Positions 26,880-35,383 are shown, counted from the stretch's first letter. The stretch is DNA of 64,000 bases from Arcanobacterium canis (GCF_029625435.1 NZ_CP121208.1:1612001-1676000), one strand, 5' to 3'. Program-made: numbers and translations. The notes: generated by a model from the letters alone, not told the origin.

Positions 26880-27053
26880 TTGGGTATTTTCGATAAGGCC
26901 AAGGAAGCACTGAACAGCGACAAGGCGGAGGAGCTGAGCGATCAGGCCCTCGATGCCGCCGAAGGCTTCGCTACCGACAAGCTTGGCGCGGACAAGGCCG
27001 ACACGGTCAAAAACGTTCGCGATCAGATCGATTCGAAGATCGGAAACGAGTGA
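26880..27053 (+). CDS. MT0933-like small antitoxin (57 aa, TTG start)
   Basis: A 57-aa highly charged helical protein starting MGIFDKAKEALNSDKAEELS and ending with KNVRDQIDSKIGNE. The pattern GxxDKAK...DKA...VRDQ matches the MT0933/Rv0909 antitoxin family. The start is a TTG with a near-perfect GGAAGGAGG eight bases upstream, so it is well supported although missed by ATG-only calling. No toxin gene (Rv0910-like START-fold protein) lies next to it; it may be an orphan or may act in stress like other small CsbD-like proteins. A strong terminator follows 88 bases downstream. Confidence 0.75.
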   Translation: MGIFDKAKEALNSDKAEELSDQALDAAEGFATDKLGADKADTVKNVRDQIDSKIGNE

Positions 27054-27140
27054 TTGGTCTTCATCGCGTGACGCACAGTGCGTGTGTGAGCGGTGAGGCA
27101 ACACGTGAGCGCTGACGTATTTCAGTGCGACCGAAAGCCA

Positions 27141-27176
27141 AGGGTTGGGCGGGAAAATTTCCCGCCCAACCCTTTT
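27141..27176. terminator. Bidirectional terminator between the small antitoxin gene and gluQ
   Basis: GGGTTGGGCGGG (27142-27153) pairs with CCCGCCCAACCC (27161-27172); the stem can extend through the AAA/TTT loop, and TTTTT follows on the plus strand. It separates convergent genes. Confidence 0.88.
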
Positions 27177-27192
27177 TCGTGCTCCCGAATTT

Positions 27193-28125
27193 CTAGATTC
27201 TCACAGTTTTATCCGGCCCATCGCGCAGCGCATCGACATCCACGATCCAGGGCTCACGCGGGAGCGTCTGTGGATCAAACTCGGTAAGGAAGTCCTGCGC
27301 ACTGCGCACCGGAGCGTATCCAAGGGAGGTTGAAAGCAGCGCAACCACGTCGGCGCTTGTCCACCCAAACGGGGCTAGCTGCGATAACGTCACCGCGCCG
27401 TCGCGCTTTGCTAAGCGCTGTCCACGGGTGTTCAACACCAAGGGAACATGAGCATACTGCGGAGTCGAAACTCCAAGTTTGCGTTGCAGATACACCTGAC
27501 GCGGTGTGGATGGAAGCAGATCATCGCCACGCACGATCTGATCCACACCGGTTCGGGCGTCGTCAACGACGGAGACAAAGTTGTAGGAAAATACTCCGTC
27601 CCCACGGCGAATCACAAAGTCATCGACTGCGCCAGTATAAGGCCCGAGTTGGCGGTCTTCGACTCTGAGCTCGATAACGTCGGTGGCAAGTCGCAGTGCA
27701 GGGCCACGGTTCATCGCAGCAAGTTTTTCACGCCCCGCTACGCGCTCTTCCTCGTTCACATACCGACAAGTCCCCGGATAGGATCCCGGCGGTTGATGTG
27801 GTGCCGAAGCAACTTGAGACAGTTCCTTGCGCGTACAGTAACACTCGTACAGCGCGCCGTCGCGCAGGAGATCGCTCACAACATCGGCGTAGTAATCCAG
27901 GTGTTCGTGCTGATAGAGCACGCTGCCGTCCCAGGTCAGTCCAATCGCCTCAAGATCGCACAACTGCGAAGAAACAAACTGCGGCCGTGAGCGCTCGTCG
28001 AGATCTTCCATGCGCATCACGAAACCACGCGAATCATGGCGGGCAAATGCCCAGGCAAGGAGCGCTGTACGAAGGTTGCCGATGTGAAAATCGCCTGTCG
28101 GCGAGGGTGCGAAACGTCCGCTCAT
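27193..28125 (-). CDS. gluQ: Glutamyl-Q tRNA(Asp) synthetase
   Basis: A 310-aa truncated GluRS paralogue that attaches glutamate to queuosine in tRNA(Asp). It has the class I signature FAPSPTGDFHIGNL (HIGH equivalent) at residues 5-18 and the second motif as LAKRDG near 245, and lacks the anticodon-binding domain, as expected for GluQ-RS. Zinc-ligand cysteines CYCTRKE near 102 and YPGTCRY near 124 are in place. Its ATG overlaps the stop of the GNAT gene by 4 bases (ATGA), so they form a two-gene operon. Confidence 0.93.
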   Translation of the reverse strand: MSGRFAPSPTGDFHIGNLRTALLAWAFARHDSRGFVMRMEDLDERSRPQFVSSQLCDLEAIGLTWDGSVLYQHEHLDYYADVVSDLLRDGALYECYCTRKELSQVASAPHQPPGSYPGTCRYVNEEERVAGREKLAAMNRGPALRLATDVIELRVEDRQLGPYTGAVDDFVIRRGDGVFSYNFVSVVDDARTGVDQIVRGDDLLPSTPRQVYLQRKLGVSTPQYAHVPLVLNTRGQRLAKRDGAVTLSQLAPFGWTSADVVALLSTSLGYAPVRSAQDFLTEFDPQTLPREPWIVDVDALRDGPDKTVRI

Positions 28126-28562
28126 CGAATCATCAGTTTCCCAACGCCGACGTATGGGCTGGTATCGCCAGCTTCGAAGATCGTTTCTGTGGCCTCAAAG
28201 CCGAGTTCGATGAGGAATTCTTCCTGAGCGGTCGTGAATGCCCAGGCCTGAGCTGTGAGATCACCGAGAGCGAAGCTGACGATTTTGGCGGCAGCTTGAT
28301 CAGAATCAGCGTTGATCCAGTCGAGAGCAATGAGCGCTGCATGTCCTGGCCCTAGTGCGCTGACTTTCGCTGCGCCAACAATCGTGCTGTTACTCGTGGC
28401 AACCCAGAACGTGCTCGGGCCACCGTGGACGATCGTGTTCTCAATCGCCGCAAGTGCGGGTTGAAGGTTGTCCGGGTTGATTTCGCGGACGTCTTTTTCC
28501 ATACGATTCGCGATCTGAGCAATATCGAGTGCGTTGGCTTGGCGAATAAATATCTGTTCCAC
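28122..28562 (-). CDS. GNAT-family acetyltransferase-like protein
   Basis: A 146-aa protein with GNAT-like N-terminus (IFIRQANALDIAQIANRM) and a beta segment FWVATSNSTIVGAAKVSALG, then LIALDWINAD and ELGFEATETIFEAG. The acetyl-CoA R/QxxGxG loop is not clear, so catalysis is uncertain. The start is taken at the GTG at 28562, because the longer frame runs through the nuclease terminator hairpin; its ribosome site is weak, so the exact start is unsure. Overlaps gluQ by 4 bases. Confidence 0.65.
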   Translation of the reverse strand: MEQIFIRQANALDIAQIANRMEKDVREINPDNLQPALAAIENTIVHGGPSTFWVATSNSTIVGAAKVSALGPGHAALIALDWINADSDQAAAKIVSFALGDLTAQAWAFTTAQEEFLIELGFEATETIFEAGDTSPYVGVGKLMIR

Positions 28563-28582
28563 GTCCCTATTATTGCACGCAA

Positions 28583-28628
28583 AAGTGGGGCTTGTGGTCA
28601 GCGTATCGGCTGGCCACAAGCCCCACCC
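28583..28628 (-). terminator. Terminator of the surface nuclease gene
   Basis: An 18-bp inverted repeat with one mismatch (28585-28602 and 28609-28626), loop of 6 bases, lies 37 bases after the nuclease stop; on the minus strand it is followed by TTTT. Confidence 0.88.
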
Positions 28629-28664
28629 TATGGTGCGAATATTATTCGTCGAGCGCTGGTATCA

Positions 28665-31600
28665 TCAGTCCTCGCGACGGCGCATCACCATTGTGGCGCC
28701 TGCAATGAGAACGGTCAGCGCGACTGCCGCAAGCCCTGCAACGCTTGCACCTGTCAGGACGAGACCGCCCTTGTGCTCTGGTTTGGACGTCGCAGTTCCA
28801 TTGGTCTGAGCAGGATTATCAGTCTTCTTCTGCGTCGGTGGAGTAGACGGCTTGTCAGTCGGATCGGCCGGCTTCTGCGTCGGCAGAGCAGACGGCTTCT
28901 GCGTCGGATCCGCAGGCTTCTCCGTCGAAGGAGCAGACGGCTGAGTCGGCTGGGCCGGGGTCAGCTCGGTCCACGGAACAGTCTTCTTCTCAGTCGGAGT
29001 GGTCGGCTCCTGCGTCGAAGGAGTAGACGGCTTCTGCGTCGGATCAGCCGGCTTCTCAGTCGGATCAGCCGGCTTGTCCGTCGGAGTGGTCGGCTCCTGC
29101 GTCGAAGGAGTAGACGGCTTGTCAGTCGGATCAGCCGGCTTCTCCGTTGGAGAAGACGATGGCGGAGTGGGCTGAGTCGGCTCCGCGCTCGGCGCTGACG
29201 GCTCAGCTGGCTGCGATGGTGTATCACCAGGGGTTTCGCCAGGAGCCGGCTTATCCTTCTTATCAATGAGGTTCAGGCCCACCTTGATCGGATCATGATC
29301 CGAAGAACGGTATGCACTCAGATCAAAGGTTGTGACCGGATCGTTGATTGTCGTCTTATAGCGTGCGTACTCGAATGCCACTGGCTCAAGCGCATTAACG
29401 TTCCACACATCAGCAGTCGTCACATGGCCAAGAAGTGCGTCATTGACGAGTGCATGATCAAGCGAGCCGATGACACCACCGAACTGGTAGGACATGTTCT
29501 TCACCTTGGCATGTTCCGCCACAGAGGTGTAACCCGCGTCCTTGATGGTCTGAACTGGCGATTCCTTGGAGTAAGAGTTGAGATCGCCCAAGATGATGAC
29601 TGGCTCATTGGCGAAGTTCTTCTTCACCCATTCGGTCATTTCCTTGGCCTGCTCAACACGGAGCAGGTTGTTGTTACCTGCGAGGGTCTTGTTGTCGCCC
29701 GTAATCAGCGGAACCTTGCTCCCCTTCTTCTTCTCCGAAGCAACCGAACCCTTTGACTTGAAGTGGTTCACAACCGAAACAAATTGTTTGCCAACCTTCT
29801 TGCCATCAACAACTGGGCTCCACTTCTGAGCGAGAGGCTGGCGCGCCCAGTTCTCGAACCACTTGTTGTCACGGAAGATGAGGGAATCCCCAACTGGAGC
29901 GACCTTGTCCTTCTGGTAAATGTAGGCAAGTCGAATGACGTCTTCATTCTTACCGACAACAGACGGCGATGGGACAAATTCCCACTTCGTCTTTCCAGCC
30001 TTCTTGTTCAACGCTTCAGTCAGGTACTTCAAGGCGGTGTCACGGTGCTTACCGAATTGAGCGGAATTCTCGATTTCTTCCAGACCAACCACGGTGGAGT
30101 CAAGCTCAGTGATTGCTTCCACTATCTTCGTGTGTTGGCGCTCGAAGGCTTCCTTCGAGTACGCACCACGGACCTTGCAGTAATCCGTAGAGATACCCTT
30201 CATGTCGATGCCGGGGAAGAATTTGCACCCATCCTCATTTTCTCCGAGATCGGTGAAGTAATTGAGCACATTGAAAGAAGAAACAGTGACGTCACCGTCG
30301 ATCTTCGGCGCTTGAGGACGCTCATAGTTTGTTAACTCAATAACGTCCCAAGAACGATCCTTGAACTTATCTCCAGTCTTCTCTTGCACGGGGAAGCGTG
30401 GTTGAAGATTCCACTGGAAACGATAGTCAAGAATCATCGGATCCTTAAATGTCACATGTGCCCCTACGCGCACTGGTTTCTTCACATCAAGGTAAGAAGC
30501 AGGCCAATCAGGAGCCTCGTAATGCTCGGCAGTCCCCGCCTTCTTATTCGCGTACACCTTCCTCACGGAAGTTTCACGAGAAGCACCGTCATCGAGGGTA
30601 ATCTTGTCAGCTTTGTTCTTTGCGTCAACTTCTTTGGCCTTCGGGTCATTTTCCGAATAGAGCTCTGTCGGCTGATAGAAGGGTTTGTCTCCTGGAGCAA
30701 GGCCGATTTGTCCGTAGCGAGCTGTCGAGTAGTTATCGGTCACCGTGTGGGTTCCCGTGAGCTTAACAAGCATTCCCTCAAGCTTTTCGCGTTCTTCAGC
30801 GCCAGATGGAATTTGTTTCAGTTCCACCGGAACAGGTTGCTTCAGATCATCTTTCTTTATGACCTCAACGGTGACATTCTTTCCACCAATTTCCGTCATT
30901 TGTGTAGCAGGATCAACGGGCTTCTTTTGTTTAGCTTTCGGGCCAGGGTACTCCATAACAGTACCGGTGACCTTCACCAGCTCGCCGATCTTCATTTTCG
31001 AAATCTTCGAATCGTAAACGAATATGCCACTCGAAGCATTTCCGTGCTTCTCGCCGCCACTCCCTTCGGTCTGAATGTAGGCACCATTGAAGCCACCTTC
31101 AGGGTAGGCTGCCGTGATGACACCCGTTGTAGTAACAGTTTGGTCTTTGTATTTACTCGTCAGCCCTGTCCCTTGGATCTCCTCGATCGAGATGATATCC
31201 CCTGGTTTTGCAGGCTGAACGCCTTCAGTAGTTTCCGAAGTTTCAGTTGTCGGCTGATCCTGCGGATCAGCTTCCGGTTCAGGGGCCGGCGACGAAGGCT
31301 TTACCGCCGCGGTGCCAGAACCCTGAGGAGACGCAGTCTTCAGCGTGAAGTCCTTGGAGTTATCGTCTGTATCACGGCCTTCTTCACGCTGATACGAGCG
31401 ATCATCTCTTGAACTTTTGGCAGTTCCCTTGGCTGGAGAACCTTCATATGCTTTCGCGTTAGAAGATATACCTACGACGTCAAGGAACTTATCCTTAATA
31501 TCGCCGCCTTTAAGCGCATCATCAGTTACCTTTACTCCCGAGTCAGCAAGGACAGCGATTCCACCTGATTTAGCGAACCCCAGCGCAGTAACTTCCATGT

Positions 31601-31958
31601 CGGCATTCACGCCCTTTGGTAGCTTCTGACCTCGGTGTCCAGAAGCTGTCTTCTCAACTATAAGGAAGTGCTTTTTAGCTCCAATACTTCCCTTAAGTTG
31701 GATCGGCGTCTTTGTCTTCCCAGATGCAGAGGCAGGCACCAGCGTCATGCCATCAAGCTTGACTGGAGAGTTCGTCGGATTATACAGCTCAACGAAATCA
31801 GGATAAACACCCGATTTAGTTCCGCCAAACGTGTAAACTTCGTTGATCACCACCTTTGTGGCGTCTTTCGTGGCGCCCGCCATTGGCGCCACAAAAGGCG
31901 TCAGCAGCACCGCCACACCACCGCTAAGTGCGGCAGCTCTAATGAATTTCATCTTCAT
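28665..31958 (-). CDS. Cell-wall-anchored extracellular nuclease (LTD + EEP domains)
   Basis: A 1097-aa secreted enzyme. After a signal peptide (MKMKFIRAAALSGGVAVLLT) comes a lamin-tail domain (VVINEVYTFGGT..FVELYNPT, about 35-165), an acidic linker, an OB-fold segment (about 250-370, ITAAYPEGGFNGAYIQTEG), and an endonuclease/exonuclease/phosphatase domain (about 555-905) with FNVLNYF, VVGLEEIEN, ILGDLNSYSKE, SLDHALVND and SSDHDPIKVGL, the ExeM/NucH-type arrangement. A Pro/Thr repeat linker (PTDKPADPTEKP type) leads to a sortase-like signal LVLTG, helix and RRRED tail; Val instead of Pro is unusual. It probably degrades DNA at the cell surface for nutrition or escape from neutrophil traps (inference). 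GAAGGAAAGG precedes the start. Confidence 0.88.
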   Translation of the reverse strand: MKMKFIRAAALSGGVAVLLTPFVAPMAGATKDATKVVINEVYTFGGTKSGVYPDFVELYNPTNSPVKLDGMTLVPASASGKTKTPIQLKGSIGAKKHFLIVEKTASGHRGQKLPKGVNADMEVTALGFAKSGGIAVLADSGVKVTDDALKGGDIKDKFLDVVGISSNAKAYEGSPAKGTAKSSRDDRSYQREEGRDTDDNSKDFTLKTASPQGSGTAAVKPSSPAPEPEADPQDQPTTETSETTEGVQPAKPGDIISIEEIQGTGLTSKYKDQTVTTTGVITAAYPEGGFNGAYIQTEGSGGEKHGNASSGIFVYDSKISKMKIGELVKVTGTVMEYPGPKAKQKKPVDPATQMTEIGGKNVTVEVIKKDDLKQPVPVELKQIPSGAEEREKLEGMLVKLTGTHTVTDNYSTARYGQIGLAPGDKPFYQPTELYSENDPKAKEVDAKNKADKITLDDGASRETSVRKVYANKKAGTAEHYEAPDWPASYLDVKKPVRVGAHVTFKDPMILDYRFQWNLQPRFPVQEKTGDKFKDRSWDVIELTNYERPQAPKIDGDVTVSSFNVLNYFTDLGENEDGCKFFPGIDMKGISTDYCKVRGAYSKEAFERQHTKIVEAITELDSTVVGLEEIENSAQFGKHRDTALKYLTEALNKKAGKTKWEFVPSPSVVGKNEDVIRLAYIYQKDKVAPVGDSLIFRDNKWFENWARQPLAQKWSPVVDGKKVGKQFVSVVNHFKSKGSVASEKKKGSKVPLITGDNKTLAGNNNLLRVEQAKEMTEWVKKNFANEPVIILGDLNSYSKESPVQTIKDAGYTSVAEHAKVKNMSYQFGGVIGSLDHALVNDALLGHVTTADVWNVNALEPVAFEYARYKTTINDPVTTFDLSAYRSSDHDPIKVGLNLIDKKDKPAPGETPGDTPSQPAEPSAPSAEPTQPTPPSSSPTEKPADPTDKPSTPSTQEPTTPTDKPADPTEKPADPTQKPSTPSTQEPTTPTEKKTVPWTELTPAQPTQPSAPSTEKPADPTQKPSALPTQKPADPTDKPSTPPTQKKTDNPAQTNGTATSKPEHKGGLVLTGASVAGLAAVALTVLIAGATMVMRRRED
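28840..29200 (-). repeat. Pro/Thr-rich repeats coding the nuclease wall linker
   Basis: Imperfect 12-48 bp repeats such as GATCCGACTGAGAAGCCGGC on the minus strand code DPTEKPA, PTDKP and STQEPTTPT units. They are coding and may vary in number between strains. Confidence 0.7.
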
Positions 31959-32006
31959 AAATGAGCCTTTCCTTCAGGAAGCCAAACCATACTGAGCAGC
32001 GAGCGT

Positions 32007-32017
32007 CCCCCCCCCCC
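32007..32017. repeat. C11 homopolymer upstream of the nuclease gene
   Basis: Eleven consecutive C (G on the nuclease strand) lie 49-59 bases before the nuclease ATG. A -10-like TATGGT lies at 31991-31986, so the tract falls in or near the -35/spacer area. Long C/G runs slip at replication; length changes could vary promoter strength. Confidence 0.6.
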
Positions 32018-32216
32018 GACACTAGACTAGCCTTTTCACTGCTTAAATACCCCGCTTTCAGGATTTTTCCAGATTGAATAAACTGCTCGAAACACATCAT
32101 TTCCTCAACGTTTCAGGCGATTTGCGATTGTTTCACCGCGTATTTAATTGCCACAATGCCAGATACGTTGTCACATATGTAGGCACACACCTTTCGCCCT
32201 CTGTTCCCCGCTTCGT

Positions 32217-32225
32217 CCCCCCCCC
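32217..32225. repeat. C9 homopolymer upstream of the F420-type oxidoreductase gene
   Basis: Nine consecutive C lie 58-66 bases before the ATG at 32283. It is upstream of the expected -35 position; its effect is unknown. Confidence 0.55.
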
Positions 32226-32282
32226 ACCACAAGCCCGGCCGCCACCATCGTCTACACACATAACAGCAGCTAAAATTGCGGG

Positions 32283-32921
32283 ATGGAGAAAATAACAGGG
32301 GCGGCAGTGATCGGCGCAGGCGTGATGGGAAGCGCCCTGGCAGAACACATTACCGAATGTTCCTTCCCCGTCTGGAATGCTGCGAGGCGCCCAGCCAGCA
32401 AACTCGCGGCAGAACTCCCCGACGGCGTCGGCGCCATCAACGTCGCAGATATCGATGCGCTCCCTGAATCAACTGCCGTTATCTTGGCTATTCCGCTTTC
32501 TTCGGCACTATCCCTGCCACCCCAGATCGCCAGTGGGCGCATCCTCATCGACGTTGCAAATTATTGGCCCCGCCGAGATTCCGCAAGTGCCTTTGCCGCC
32601 TCTCCACGCGATTCATCGCTCACCGTGGCTGCCCATTTTTCCACTGCACAGGTAGCAAAAACCCTCAATCACTTAGCATTCGACGCCCTCGCCTTTGACT
32701 CACGCCCACCAGGAAGTCCGAATCGTCGCGCTCAAGCGGTCGCAGCCGACAACGACGATGTGCGTGACGCAGTGTCCACATTTATCGACGCGCTCGGTTT
32801 CGATCCCGTTGACGCCGGTGCGCTGGTAAACGGCAGACTCTTCGCTCCAGGAACAACCATTTTCAACCGTGGATGGACAGACGCCGCTTCGATGCGCCGC
32901 ATTCTTTCACGCGCTTTGTGA
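32283..32921 (+). CDS. NADPH-dependent F420 reductase-like oxidoreductase
   Basis: A 212-aa Rossmann-fold protein: VIGAGVMGSALAEHI at residue 9, NAARRP where NADP-specific enzymes place a basic pair after the second strand, and LAIPLSSALSLP near 65, as in the coenzyme F420-dependent NADP oxidoreductase / ProC-like family. The DVANYW near 98 matches the DxxNP-like strand of this family. The true electron partner is unknown. The ATG is 6 bases after TAAAAT with no ribosome site, so the mRNA is probably leaderless. Convergent with the NUDIX gene at 32957. Confidence 0.78.
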   Translation: MEKITGAAVIGAGVMGSALAEHITECSFPVWNAARRPASKLAAELPDGVGAINVADIDALPESTAVILAIPLSSALSLPPQIASGRILIDVANYWPRRDSASAFAASPRDSSLTVAAHFSTAQVAKTLNHLAFDALAFDSRPPGSPNRRAQAVAADNDDVRDAVSTFIDALGFDPVDAGALVNGRLFAPGTTIFNRGWTDAASMRRILSRAL

Positions 32922-32956
32922 CGAGGCACGCTCAGACCACCGCGCCTCGCCTGGCA

Positions 32957-33526
32957 TCATCGACGAAAATCGCCCGGCACCTCGCGCACATCATGAGTGT
33001 TCCACGGCTCGTCATATCCGTATTTGCAGAGCAGATTATCTAGCACACGGGCCGTAAAACCCCAGACCACAAGCCCGTCAACGAGAAACGCTGGGCCAAC
33101 TTCCACACCGTCGCGTGTTGCTGTGAAGCGATTCTCACTGCGAGCAAGCGTGCTGAGTCGAATGCGGTAGATCCCCTCCACTTCAGAATCGGAGGGGGTG
33201 ATATCGCCCTCACCATCCCACTGTGCGAGCACGGCAACAATATCAAGCAATCGATTCCCCGCCTGCGCTGGAGCCAGGCGTCCACAAATCTCGACGTCCG
33301 TTGGATCGAGAGAAATTTCTTCCCATGCTTCACGAAGCGCAGTTTCTTCGGCGCTCTCCCCCGCGTCGCGCATACCACCAGGAAAGCTCATTTGCCCAGG
33401 CTGGCTGCGTAACGTGAACGCGCGACGGGTGAGCACTACACTCGGGTCCGCCGCGCGATCAACCAATACGAGAACCGCCGCCTGGAGTCGATCCTGGGAC
33501 GTTTCCGCCTTTGTGTTGTCACTCAT
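32957..33526 (-). CDS. NUDIX hydrolase, CoA pyrophosphatase type
   Basis: A 189-aa enzyme. The CoA-pyrophosphatase extension LTRRAFTLRSQPGQMSFPGG directly precedes a complete NUDIX box (GGMRDAGESAEETALREAWE, ending EIS). It should split CoA or its derivatives into 4'-phosphopantetheine and 3',5'-ADP. The start at 33526 lies inside the last codons of hspR (8-base overlap), so it is the last gene of the dnaK-grpE-dnaJ-hspR operon, an unusual companion that may be heat-induced. A 45-residue longer frame would overlap hspR further and is rejected. Confidence 0.85.
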   Translation of the reverse strand: MSDNTKAETSQDRLQAAVLVLVDRAADPSVVLTRRAFTLRSQPGQMSFPGGMRDAGESAEETALREAWEEISLDPTDVEICGRLAPAQAGNRLLDIVAVLAQWDGEGDITPSDSEVEGIYRIRLSTLARSENRFTATRDGVEVGPAFLVDGLVVWGFTARVLDNLLCKYGYDEPWNTHDVREVPGDFRR

Positions 33527-34349
33527 CCGACTCATCTGACTCGTCTTCGCTGTCGAACTCATCGTCGTCAGCTGAGTCAGCAGAACCGCCAAGTGCCTGG
33601 GCAAAATCATCGATATCGGCGTCGGCAGAATCTGCAAACTCGTCTTCGGTGCCATCGGCATCGATAATCACGCGGTGCGCACTCGCATCCATGCGAGCTG
33701 GGAACGAAGGCTCACAATTTTCATCGTAGACAACGTAGTCGTCATCGGTACCGAACGACTCAAAATCGTCCACGTCGTCGTCAAACCCGAGAGCTTCCTT
33801 AGAAAAACCGGCATCAGCCAGGCCTTTCGCCGACACTTCAGACTTCACTTCGTGATGATGAGCCGTCTCGACTAGTCGCCTCGGACGAAACACCACCATC
33901 TCATGGCCAGAATCTTTGCGCAGGGCCTTGCGTAACTGGTCGATTCGCTCAGCAACGGTGACGTCACCGTCAGGACTGGCAGCGAAGACGCGCTGCTCCG
34001 TGGCACGGTAACGGGACAGCTCTTCCCCCATGTATTCGCCCAGCGCCTGCATCTTCTCCATGTCACGTTGAAGACGCTTGTTGGCGCGCGTCAGTTTCGC
34101 AACCTTCTCCGTCAGTTCCAAGATCCGCGAAATACCAGCCAAGTTGATGCCATCTTCTTGGCTCATCCGCTGGATTTCCACGAGCTTATCGACGTCGGCG
34201 AGCGAGTATCGCCGACCGCCGCCTTTCGTGCGCTTGGCAACCACCAGCCCCAGGCGGTCGTACTGACGAACCGTCTGGGCGTGCATCCCTGCCAGCTCAG
34301 CGGCAACTGACACTGACAGAATCGGAGAGTTCTTCGAAACCTTCGCCAT
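33519..34349 (-). CDS. hspR: Heat-shock repressor HspR (MerR family) with long acidic tail
   Basis: MerR-type repressor of heat-shock genes. The DNA-binding part is normal: LSVSVAAELAGMHAQTVRQY near residue 10, then DRLGLVVAKRTKGGGRRYSL and a coiled coil (RILELTEKVAKLTRANKRL). HspR usually ends at about 125-150 residues; here 276 residues continue with a low-complexity, strongly acidic C-terminus (FDDDVDDFESFGTDDD; DSADDDEFDSEDESDESDE). The start at 34349 has GGAGG five bases upstream. It is fourth in the operon, 9 bases after dnaJ. Expected operators are the HAIR boxes at 38059 and 19186. DnaK acts as co-repressor in the known systems. Confidence 0.93.
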   Translation of the reverse strand: MAKVSKNSPILSVSVAAELAGMHAQTVRQYDRLGLVVAKRTKGGGRRYSLADVDKLVEIQRMSQEDGINLAGISRILELTEKVAKLTRANKRLQRDMEKMQALGEYMGEELSRYRATEQRVFAASPDGDVTVAERIDQLRKALRKDSGHEMVVFRPRRLVETAHHHEVKSEVSAKGLADAGFSKEALGFDDDVDDFESFGTDDDYVVYDENCEPSFPARMDASAHRVIIDADGTEDEFADSADADIDDFAQALGGSADSADDDEFDSEDESDESDE

Positions 34350-34358
34350 CATTCCTCC

Positions 34359-35348
34359 TTAGAGCGTGGCCATGGAACGGAAAGTGGCACGCGGATCAGC
34401 TTCAGCGGTGGCGTCGCGGAACTTTTCCACGGCCTCACGCGCTTCATCAGAAATTCGCTTCGGAACCACAACATGGAACTTCACGTACATGTCGCCTGTG
34501 GTGCCCTTCGGCCCCGCGATACCCTTGCCGCGGACTCGCTGGTTCTTGCCATCTGACAAACCCACTGGCACCTTGATCGTGACAGGAGTTCCGCCGATTG
34601 TTGGCACTTCAACCTTGCCACCGAGAACTGCCTCATCGAACGACACAGGCACATCGACGTAAACGTCGTAGCCCTTCACATCGAAGACGGGGTGTGGTTC
34701 AACCGTGACTTCTACGAGAATGTCCCCTGATGCTCCGCCGTTGCGGCCAGGCTGGCCTTTTCCAGCGATACGAATCTTTTGGCCAGACTTCACGCCTGCA
34801 GGGATCCGCGCAGTGACCTGACCGAGGCCTGAACCGACTTTCACAGTCGTGCCTGAAACGGCCTGCGAGAGTGGAATCGACACTGACGCGTGTACGTCCT
34901 CACCCTTTTCCCGACGTCGGGAGCCGAAGCCGGTGAAACTTGTACCAGTGTTTGCTCCGCCGCCGAACATCGACGAGAACACGTCCTCGAATCCGGCACT
35001 ACCGCTGGTGGAGAACTTCCCACCGGCAAATGGATTACCTCCGCCGCCGAACATCGACGAGAACACGTCCTCGAATCCGGCACCGCCACCGCCAGCAGAG
35101 AAGCGCGCTCCCCCACCCATCGCGCGAATCGCATCGTACTGCTTGCGATCCTCATCGTTGCTGAGCACCTGATAAGCCTCAGAGACTTCTTTGAATTTCT
35201 CCTCAGCGGCCCTATCACCAGGGTTTTGATCCGGGTGATACTTGCGCGCAAGCTTGCGGTAGGCCTTCTTAATCTCGTCTTGGGTGGCCGTCTTCGACAC
35301 GCCCAGTGCGGCGTAAAAGTCTTTACTCATCCAATCTTGGCTTGCCAT
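34359..35348 (-). CDS. dnaJ: DnaJ-type co-chaperone lacking the zinc finger
   Basis: A 329-aa J-protein that delivers clients to DnaK and triggers its ATPase. The J domain (about 7-72) has the HPD motif in [11 protein letters not shown] Gly/Phe-rich region follows, with the segment [13 protein letters not shown] present twice, and then the C-terminal substrate domain ([32 protein letters not shown]). No CxxCxGxG repeats exist, so it is a type II (CbpA/DnaJ2-like) protein, the form usual for the dnaK-grpE-dnaJ1-hspR operon in actinobacteria being zinc-finger-bearing or not. Start at 35348; a GTG one codon earlier is possible. Confidence 0.95.
   Translation of the reverse strand: MASQDWMSKDFYAALGVSKTATQDEIKKAYRKLARKYHPDQNPGDRAAEEKFKEVSEAYQVLSNDEDRKQYDAIRAMGGGARFSAGGGGAGFEDVFSSMFGGGGNPFAGGKFSTSGSAGFEDVFSSMFGGGANTGTSFTGFGSRRREKGEDVHASVSIPLSQAVSGTTVKVGSGLGQVTARIPAGVKSGQKIRIAGKGQPGRNGGASGDILVEVTVEPHPVFDVKGYDVYVDVPVSFDEAVLGGKVEVPTIGGTPVTIKVPVGLSDGKNQRVRGKGIAGPKGTTGDMYVKFHVVVPKRISDEAREAVEKFRDATAEADPRATFRSMATL
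34960..35080 (-). repeat. In-frame 40-bp direct repeat within dnaJ
   Basis: Two identical 40-bp copies (34960-34999 and 35041-35080), 81 bases apart, code the repeated [13 protein letters not shown] segment in the Gly/Phe region. The identity at DNA level points to a recent duplication or ongoing recombination. Confidence 0.85.
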
Positions 35349-35383
35349 CACGCCTCACCTCTTTTCTCTTGCGTGCGACAAAT

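Larger units (their letters stand above)
31959..32282. other. Divergent intergenic region with two poly-C tracts
   Basis: These 324 bases separate the nuclease gene from the F420-type oxidoreductase gene. They hold C11 at 32007-32017, C9 at 32217-32225 and the leaderless -10 (TAAAAT, 32271-32276) of the oxidoreductase gene. No gene is seen. Confidence 0.7.

Noticed and set aside
28425-29198. Plus-strand Arg/Leu-rich frame over the nuclease linker
   Set aside because: It is the antisense of the Pro/Thr repeats and crosses the terminator hairpin.
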